Shown here piece after piece: positions 57,488-64,000 of a DNA stretch of 64,000 nucleotides; position 1 is the stretch's first letter; each line of letters opens with the position of its first letter. The notes below the pieces were generated by a model that saw only the letters and a list, made by a program, of their open reading frames with translations, ran no database searches and was not told the DNA's origin. Both the position numbers and the translations under genes were made by a program. The stretch is taken from the NCBI GenBank assembly GCA_951217055.1, contig OX578276.1:136591787-136655786 (forward strand), written 5' to 3'. This stretch comes from Gerris lacustris (Eukaryota; Arthropoda; Insecta; Hemiptera; Gerridae).

Positions 57488-57548
57488 ACTTCTTTAGATT
57501 GATACTCCCCTTATAAAAAATCCCCGAAGGGAGTAACAATCTAAAGAA
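57488..57548. repeat. CTTCTTTAGATTG hairpin repeat
   Basis: CTTCTTTAGATTG..ACTCCC and GGGAGTAACAATCTAAAGAAG fold back around TTATAAAAAATCCCCG. Related to 3570-3725; another half (TTTAGACTGTTACTCCCC) follows at ~57570. Confidence 0.65.
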
Positions 57549-57879
57549 GGTGTACTGAATATTCATCTTTAGACTGTTACTCCCCTTATAAAAATAGACT
57601 GTCAATTGGTGTGGCACATAGCCTCTTCGCACCTTATCACGAACTTTATTGATATTATTAGTCCAGTCGGCAGGTATTAAAAATGAGGAGCTACCTTTCA
57701 AAAGGTCATAAAAACTTTTTTTTATATATTGTATGTACCCTATATTGTTTTTTATATATTGTAGTTAAAAACCCAAGTTTTCGACATTCTAGACCCTGTG
57801 CTAACCCGGGGGGGGGGGCCAAAATACGCTAAATTTTAGTAATTAATGTTATATTATTCCGTTAACGTTTTATTATTAC

Positions 57880-58200
57880 TGGTCTTATATTACTTTGCTT
57901 TGTAAGTTTCATCGCACATTTCCGTTTCCGTAATTTTGAACAACTTCCCGTGATTCAATCTTCCCCAAATTTTGCACATAGATACAACTAAGGTGAAGAA
58001 TACAGAAACCAAAAATTAAAAAATAATTTTAAAGAAATGGCGTCAAATTTATTTGCTTTTTAAGTTTCATCGCACACCTATTACCCAAATTTTGAACCAC
58101 TTATCGTCATTCAAATCTTCCCCAAATTTTGCACATAGATACAACTAAGATGGAGAATAAAGAAACCAAAAAAAAAAAAAAAAGTTGATAATAAGACCAG
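57880..58200. mobile_element. small TIR element with two ~160-bp subrepeats
   Basis: CTGGTCTTAT at 57880 and ATAAGACCAG to 58200 are inverted ends. TTGCTTT..AAGTTTCATCGCACA, TTCCCCAAATTTTGCACATAG, ATACAACTAAG and AGAAACCAAAAA each occur twice inside. Confidence 0.65.
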
Positions 58201-58652
58201 TTTTGAAAAATTGCATTTTTATATTAATTATTTTTTGTTTTGTTTTTCCTAAATTAATTAAAGTTTAATAAATAATAAATATAAAACAGGAATCGTCGCC
58301 TTTCTTTAATATATAAAAGGACAAATCTTTGTACAAAGGAATTTGCCAAAACCGAAACTAAACTGTGAGAAGAAAAATGAGCCCAAGATCAAGGTGGGAG
58401 GGGTTTGTTAAGGTTTTTGCTCTTCCTTTTGAACACCGTGGGCGCTCGGTCCCCAGTTCTAAATAGAATTTGATTAATTCAAGGGCTAAACAAAGTTTTG
58501 AATTGAATTAAATTATACTTTCACTGTGGTTTTCTGACAATAGTATCGGATTAAGCAAATAGTTCTCTCAGTTAAGTAAGTTATCAGTCGTTTATTTTAG
58601 GATCTGGTAAGCATTTCTTCATTCAAACACAGCAAATTAAAGAATATTAACA
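58201..58652. other. non-coding stretch
   Basis: No supported feature. Confidence 0.4.
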
Positions 58653-58704
58653 TAAATCAAATTATAATTATTATTAACTACGGGAAACAGACAGAGAAAA
58701 ATAC

Positions 58705-58743
58705 ACTCCAGCGCCGGGATTTGAACCACGGGCCTCTATATTT
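58705..58743 (-). tRNA. tRNA-like 3'-half fragment
   Basis: Minus-strand T arm and 3' acceptor (GGTTCAAATCCCGGCGCTGG) with part of the anticodon arm; the 5' half is missing. Confidence 0.5.
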
Positions 58744-58860
58744 ATAATTATATTTTATAATTATATTTCCTTTATAATTATAAGCGTTATTTCTCGGTCT
58801 AGTTCTATGTCATTAATGTTGACTTCTAAGACTTATGTGGAAAATTGAAAGCTCAAATTC

Positions 58861-58933
58861 TTCTGCGTAGCTTAGTTGGTAGAGCGCTATACTGGAAATA
58901 TAGAGGCCTGTGGTTCAAATCCCGGCGCTGGAG
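58861..58933 (+). tRNA. tRNA-like gene (GGA), solitary copy
   Basis: The best-paired D arm of the family (GCTT-AGTTGGTA-GAGC) and A box TAGCTTAGTTGG; B box GGTTCAAATCC; anticodon arm CTATA-CTGGAAA-TATAG; acceptor TTCTGCG/CGCTGGA with one T-T mismatch; T stem TGTGG/CCCGG still mismatched. The downstream T5 terminator is deleted (GGAGTTAAAATTTAATC), so termination would be elsewhere. Confidence 0.6.
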
Positions 58934-59079
58934 TTAAAATTTAATCTTTCTGTAGTATGAATACTACCAAAATGGTAAAATAAGAATATTAACAGACTAG
59001 AGGTTAAACTCGTATTTAATTATGTTATATTAAACAATTTTTATAGTGGTCGAGAGCAAAAGGTTTTCGATTCATAGCA

Positions 59080-59270
59080 GGCAGCTGATACGGGAAAAGA
59101 AAAGGGCCTAATTAACGCGAGTTATTAAGAGCCTTGATAAAGTGGTAAAGCTACCTCTATTGCTACTGTACTATCAGAGTAGGCAGCTGATACGGGAAAG
59201 GAAAAGGGCCTAATCAACGCGAGTTATTAAGAGCCTTGATAAAGTGGTAAAGCTAACCTCTATTGCTACT
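59080..59270. repeat. tandem duplication, ~100-bp unit x 2
   Basis: GGCAGCTGATACGGGAAA starts units at 59080 and 59182. Both continue GAAAAGGGCCTAAT, AACGCGAGTTATTAAGAGCC, TTGATAAAGTGGTAAAGC, CCTCTATTGCTACT with only a few differences. No coding frame. Confidence 0.85.
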
Positions 59271-59980
59271 TTCAATTTACATCCTAACATACTTCACTCC
59301 CTTTACCATGAGCTTAGAAAATTCATCTAAATTGGATATGATTAAAAAAGCCATGTTCCTATTATATGGCAGGAATGCGGATTACAGGTCAGAAAGGTTA
59401 GAGTACCTGTACGAAAGGTTTAATAAGTAACATACTGAAACAAACTAAAACTAACATCCTAAACTAGAAACAATTATTTAAAATATTTGGATTGTTACTA
59501 CATCCAAGTCTTTGATGTATTATAATTATTTAAATAGTTGGATTTAATATATCCATATATATTTAAACGGAATCTTAAATATAAAGCTTATTTCCGTTAT
59601 TTTATATTTTGACCTCAAATTTATAATTGGCGACCTAAAAAACCCCTAGGATTTGTATAAATCTTAAGTTATGTATATTTATCACGAATTTCATGTACAA
59701 TTTAAGATATTTCCCGCCATCTTTGGGCCACCATTTTTTTTTATTTAACATTCATAATCAGCAAACCCTAAAAACCCCATATCTTTAAATTAAAACCCAA
59801 AAGAAAGATAATGAAAAAAAGATATTCAAATCTAAGAACTGGCTGCTTCGTTCGAAATGTGGCCCATTTTAGAGCTTAATTGTCACCACTAGTATGTATG
59901 TAACTAATTAAAAAATATACTTCAGTGTGTATGCATTGATATTTTGTAGTACTTAGAAACATGTGATCTATAGCTATAGC
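59271..59980. other. non-coding stretch
   Basis: AT-rich; no supported gene or repeat. Confidence 0.4.
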
Positions 59981-60921
59981 ACTTTTTAGGGTTTCGTTGG
60001 TAAAACCAAAAAAAGAAACCCTTATAGTTTCGTTCATGTGTCTGTCTGTCACTCTGTACGGTTCCAATAACTTTTGAATAAAAAGAGATAGAAACGTGAA
60101 ACTTTCCAATATTAAAGATCGTTTTGACGCGCACACAGGAAAAATATAGCAAACTCAAAATTATCAGCTGTTCAAATCCAAAATGGCGGATAACTCACGT
60201 CATGCGAAAAAAATATTTTTTTAAAATTTTAAGTGGGGTATCAAATGAAAGGTATTAAAGAGTAGATTACAAATATATATATCACTTAGGGAAAGTGTTA
60301 GATTTTCGGCACCATTTTGTCAAAAAACATCGAAATTTTGCGTGCCCCCCCCCCCCCCAAAAATCGTATTTCCGCTCATACTAAAAATTTAGAAAAATAT
60401 GCAAAATGTGTGGTCTGGTGGGTCATAGAAAAAATAAGATTAGCAATTTGATCTGATTTACTGGGAATCCAAGATAGCGGATAATTCATGTCACACGAAA
60501 ATAAATATTTTTTAAAATTTTGGGTGGGGTATCAAATGAAAGGTATTGAAGAGTAGATTACAAATATATATATCACTTAGGAAAAGTGTTCAATTTTCGG
60601 GGCCATTTTGTCAAAAAACATCGAAATTTTGCGTGTCCCCTCCCCCCCCCCTAAAATCATATTTCCGCTCTTACTAAAAATATAGAAAAATGTGCGGTCT
60701 GATGGGCCAAAGAAAAAATAAGAATAGCAACTTAGTCGGATTAACTGGGAATCCAAGATGGCGGCTGATTGATGTCACGGGAAAAAAAATATTTTTTTTA
60801 AATTTTGAGTGAGGTATCAAATGAAAGGTATTGAAGAGTAGATTACAAAAATATAAAACACTTGTAGAAAGCGTTTAATTTTTCCCGCCATTTTGTCAAA
60901 AAACATCGAAATTTAGCTTGT

Positions 60922-60952
<31 letters not shown>

Positions 60953-62171
60953 CTATATTTCCGCTCTTACTAAAAATATAGAAAAATATGCAAAATGTGC
61001 AGTCTGATGGTCCAAAGAAAAAATAAGAATAGCAACTTGGTCGGATTAACTGGGAATCCAAGATGGCGGCTAATTGCTGTCACGGGGAAAAAAATATTTT
61101 TTCAAAATTTTGAGTGGGGTATCAAGTGAAAGGTATTGAAGAGGAGATTACAAAAATATATAACACTTGTGGAAAGCGTTTAATTTTTTTTGTACTTTTG
61201 CTTATTTTTAGGACCTGTCCTAATGGGGTACTAGGATAGGGCCACATTTTTTTGCGTTTTGTTTTAAATTTGTTGTAGGTTAAATGGACGAAATTTTGGA
61301 AACACGATATATTTTTGTGAACCAAATTTCAATACCTTTAAATTGACACTTACTTTTAATTTTCAAATGACAAAAAAAATTGGGACTCCATAGTTACGGC
61401 CCCCTAAAATTTTTTAAATTTGACTTTTTTATATCAACTCCCAGAAATATCATTGGACCACAGAGATGCATATTCTTGTATTTTTGCCTTATTTTGAGGA
61501 CCTGCCCTAATGGGGTAGCGTGGGGGGGGGGACATTTTTTATGCGTTTTGTTTTAATTTTTAGGGGGGTAAAATGGCCGCCATTTTGGAAACAAGATATA
61601 TTTTTGTGAACCAAATTTCAATACCTTTAAAATGATACCCAACTTTGAATTTTCAAATGACAAATAATTTGGGGCTCCATAGTTACGGCCCCCTAAAATT
61701 TTTAAAATTCACTTTTTTATATCGACTCTCGGAAATATCATTGGACCACAGAGATGCATATTCTTGTATTTTTGCCTTATTTTTAGGACCTGTCCTAATG
61801 GGGTAGTGCAGGGGGGGGGGACATTTTGGGTTTTTTTTAATTTTTTGGGGGGTAAAATGGCCGCCATTTTAGAAACGCGATATATATTTGTAATCTACAT
61901 TTTAATACCTTTGAAATGATACCCATCTTGAAAACAACAAAAAATATAAAATATTGCGATCTATTCGCAATTCATCGCAGATCGCAGAAATTTGGAGTGT
62001 TTAAGTCGGCAATAGTTTTTCTGTTTTTGGGCAAAAAAGTTTAACTTGTATACCAAATTTCAAGTCTATAGCTTCAGTAGGTCGGGAGATATACTCCAAG
62101 GTGCGACGGACGGACGGACGAACTACCAAAAGCATTAGGGTTTCTAGGACGACCTCGAAACCCTAAAAAGT
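59981..62171. mobile_element. 2.2-kb TIR element with two sets of ~300-bp internal subrepeats
   Basis: Perfect 16-bp ends: ACTTTTTAGGGTTTCG (59981-59996) and CGAAACCCTAAAAAGT (62156-62171). The first subrepeat set (GGGGTATCAAATGAAAGGTATT near 60235, 60535, 60812, 61116) carries ATGGCGGATAA or similar, ATTTTGTCAAAAAACATCG and a C-run of 9-26. The second set (AGGACCTGTCC..TAATGGGGTA near 61210, 61495, 61785) carries a G-run, AAAATGGCCGCCATTTT and AGTTACGGCCCCC. TCTGTCTGTC on the left and GACGGACGGACGAAC on the right sit just inside the ends. No transposase; frames across it are artefacts of the subrepeats. Confidence 0.75.
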
Positions 62172-62740
62172 CAGTCGGAGAAATTCGAACAAAACTTTTT
62201 TGTATACATAGTTAAAAAACTATCGTGGTGATCTCGTTTTCAATTTTAAGCAAAATCAGATTTATTTTTATCAATATTTCGGGAATTAATTATAAATAAA
62301 TTATTCTCAATTATTCATTTTTCCCGGAAAAACGACTTGTATATCGTTCAATTCATATTTTAGTCCATTTAAAAAACACTTTCGAATTAGAATTCTGTCA
62401 TTTAAACCGTTTACAAGAAATATATTTTTAGAATAATAATAGCTTTCAAGAAATAATGAGTTTAAGAGTGGAAGCGAACCTTAATTTCGCTTAGTGATGA
62501 GATTATTCTGAACATTGGCATACATCCCAGTACTTTAGGCTCTATGCATTTGCACAAACTACGGCAAAAAATTACTTTCCTTATAATACCTACATATCTT
62601 TTTTTCATATCAAATAAAAATGACAATAAATAAAAGAGTAAAAGTTATATACTAATTTATTATTTAAAAGCATATTTCCTATTATGAAATGTATATTTTA
62701 TCTGTAGTATGAGTATTATGTACGTATATAATATGATATC
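62172..62740. other. non-coding stretch with a repeat fragment
   Basis: 62310-62410 holds the TTTTCCCGGAAAAACG..TTCAATTCATATTTTAG segment of the 5.7/27.4-kb dispersed family. Nothing else supported. Confidence 0.4.
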
Positions 62741-62744
62741 CGCG

Positions 62745-62990
62745 TAAGAAATCAGAAAGACTGCACTGCACAAAGTTACTGAGATCCCTCTTCCGTTGCC
62801 CAGGTCTGTCCAGCATACTCGACAGACCTGGATCCATGGATATATTCGCGCCATACAAGAGCGGATCGAGACGCTGGAATGTTTTCACGGTATAGATCAG
62901 ACGGACGGGATCTGCACGATAGTGGAGAACGACAGACCTGAGATCAGCCATCCAGGCCGTCAAAAATATCCGCGGATCTGATCCGTCATA
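62745..62990. other. GC-richer island with overlapping frames, unidentified
   Basis: Sharply more GC-rich than its flanks. Contains a perfect inverted pair, CAGGTCTGTC/GACAGACCTG (10 bp, 62801-62830), a third GACAGACCTG near 62931, and CCGCGGATCTGATCCG at the right. Frames are open on both strands (plus 62796-62981; minus 62682-62963 and 62660-62854), but none has a domain I recognise. The plus frame has a possible TTCCGTTGCCCAG acceptor before it and no clear donor. It may be an exon of an unrecognised gene or a repeat. Confidence 0.3.
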
Positions 62991-64000
62991 AAATCTGCTC
63001 GTGTGTGGCTTGCTATTGTCATTTCTATGCCGTTTACTTTGTCATGGGTTTTTCATTAAAAATAATTAAATCTGAACTATGTAATTGTGATTTGCATTTA
63101 CTTTTTACTACGTTTATATTAGCTTGGTTTCTTGTTTGTTTGTCCAGTTTTAACTAACTTCCCGAGTAGCTAGACATTTAGAATAGCTCTGAGCAGTATG
63201 ACAATGCATTATTTTAATACTTTTAGCCATCTTTCAGCTGAATTTAATTCGTTTTCAGCAAATTTTGCTGTATAGAAAGTTAGTTCGGAAAATTTTCGCA
63301 AGTTATTTTATTTGTTTTGGCATATCCCATATTTACGATCTTCATTTTGACGGGTTTCAAATGCATGATTTATGATATCAAATTTAAAAACGTAGTATAT
63401 AAAAAGTTCTTTTTATCTTGTAATTATTGTTACTTATAAGAAAGCTCTTGAGGCGTAGATTAAAAGTATTTAGGTTTCTAATATTTGTATATGCACAATT
63501 ATGATTAATATTTAATATTTATTCAAAAATTGGTTATTTATCGAGCCTCATAAAAATTTAGAGGAATTATCACATCTAATATATAGCCTCCAAACTGTGA
63601 TTACCTGAATATAATAGAACGAATTATGTATAATATAGTCTTGACTCTTTTCTATGAAGGCTTTAGAAACGAAAATATTTAGAAATTTTTAGGTGAAGGC
63701 TAGTATAAATAAAATATAATTATACAGTTAACAAAATGGTTCAAAGTTTTTGAATTAAAACAATATTTTTAAAAATAATCAGAAATCCAGGAAAATATTT
63801 CAATTGTCAGCACCAAAAACAAGATAAGAGTATAAATAATATCTAGCATTTATCAAGATTTAGAATCCTATTTCCTGAAGTCTTGTTAAAAATTGTTTGT
63901 TTTTCAAGGAAACCAGAAGATTAATGTAGTGAAAATCTCATCAATATTTATCAACCGGCAGAAATCTACCATACTCTCATTTGTTCAGAAGTGAGTTTGA
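62991..64000. other. AT-rich non-coding stretch
   Basis: No supported feature up to the window end. Confidence 0.4.

Larger units (their letters stand above)
58653..58980. mobile_element. broken inverted copy pair of the tRNA-like 348-bp family
   Basis: 58653-58743 is a minus-orientation 3' piece (AATCAAATTATAATTATTATTAACTACGGG, AAAAATACACTCCAGCG, part of the core to CCTCTATATTT). After a TTTATAATTATA-rich junction, 58765-58980 is a plus-orientation 5' piece (TTTATAATTATAAGCG, CTCGGTCTAG, GAAAGCTCAAATTC, complete core, CTGTAGTATGAATACTACC), with its outer helix and terminator deleted. The sense/antisense arrangement mirrors, in miniature, the inverted end of the big array. Confidence 0.75.

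Noticed and set aside
60843..61325. Glycine-tract protein frames on the minus strand
   Set aside because: The Gly run is the translation of a C-run in an internal subrepeat of the 2.2-kb TIR element.

Overview
The window is AT-rich, non-coding, repeat-dominated animal DNA, almost certainly from an insect or other arthropod. The evidence is one spliced exon of a peptide G-protein-coupled receptor (consensus splice sites at both ends), a BEL/Pao LTR retrotransposon (a metazoan-only group), many terminal-inverted-repeat (TIR) and foldback elements, and long homopolymer G/C tracts. There are no operons, bacterial genes or CRISPR arrays. The only host coding sequence I can support is the receptor exon at 29960-30212 (+), which spans extracellular loop 2, TM5 and intracellular loop 3 of a neuropeptide F/Y-like receptor. 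Both ends continue into intron, so much of the window may be intron of that gene.

Layout. 1-14.2 kb: dispersed repeats, including two divergent copies of a GGAACGAAGTTCC-ended family (9.58-11.3 kb) plus one at 2.7-3.5 kb, a 191-bp-arm foldback at 4.5-4.9 kb, a 5S rRNA-derived fragment at 6.2 kb, a tRNA-like element at 9.1-9.5 kb, and G-run tandem repeats at 11.4-13.5 kb. 14.5-19.9 kb: a TTAA-flanked TIR element holding a nested BEL/Pao provirus whose LTRs are nearly identical but whose interior is scrambled (inverted gag-pol centre, copied fragments, lost integrase). 21.8-27.7 kb: subrepeat-bearing elements, small TIR elements and a tandem pair of 525-bp elements. 28.7-31.0 kb: a solo foldback arm, the receptor exon, and a duplicated dispersed repeat.

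31.96-52.57 kb is the outstanding feature: 58 head-to-tail copies of a 348-bp unit, in register to the base from first to last copy. Each carries a tRNA-like gene on the minus strand (anticodon-position GGA) with intact A box, B box and a T5 terminator. The array ends in one complete inverted unit, and the whole 20.6-kb block is bracketed by a perfect 14-bp direct repeat (TAATAGCATATTAT). This looks like a single insertion, later or simultaneously amplified, and resembles a 5'-inverted (twin-primed) retroposition product of a concatemer. Diverged relatives at 9.1 and 58.7 kb show it is a mobile family.

52.6-64 kb: a foldback element with a hammerhead-ribozyme-like core, a second foldback related to the 28.7-kb solo arm, poly-C tandem repeats, a 2.2-kb TIR element with two kinds of ~300-bp internal subrepeats, and a GC-richer island near 62.8 kb that I cannot identify.
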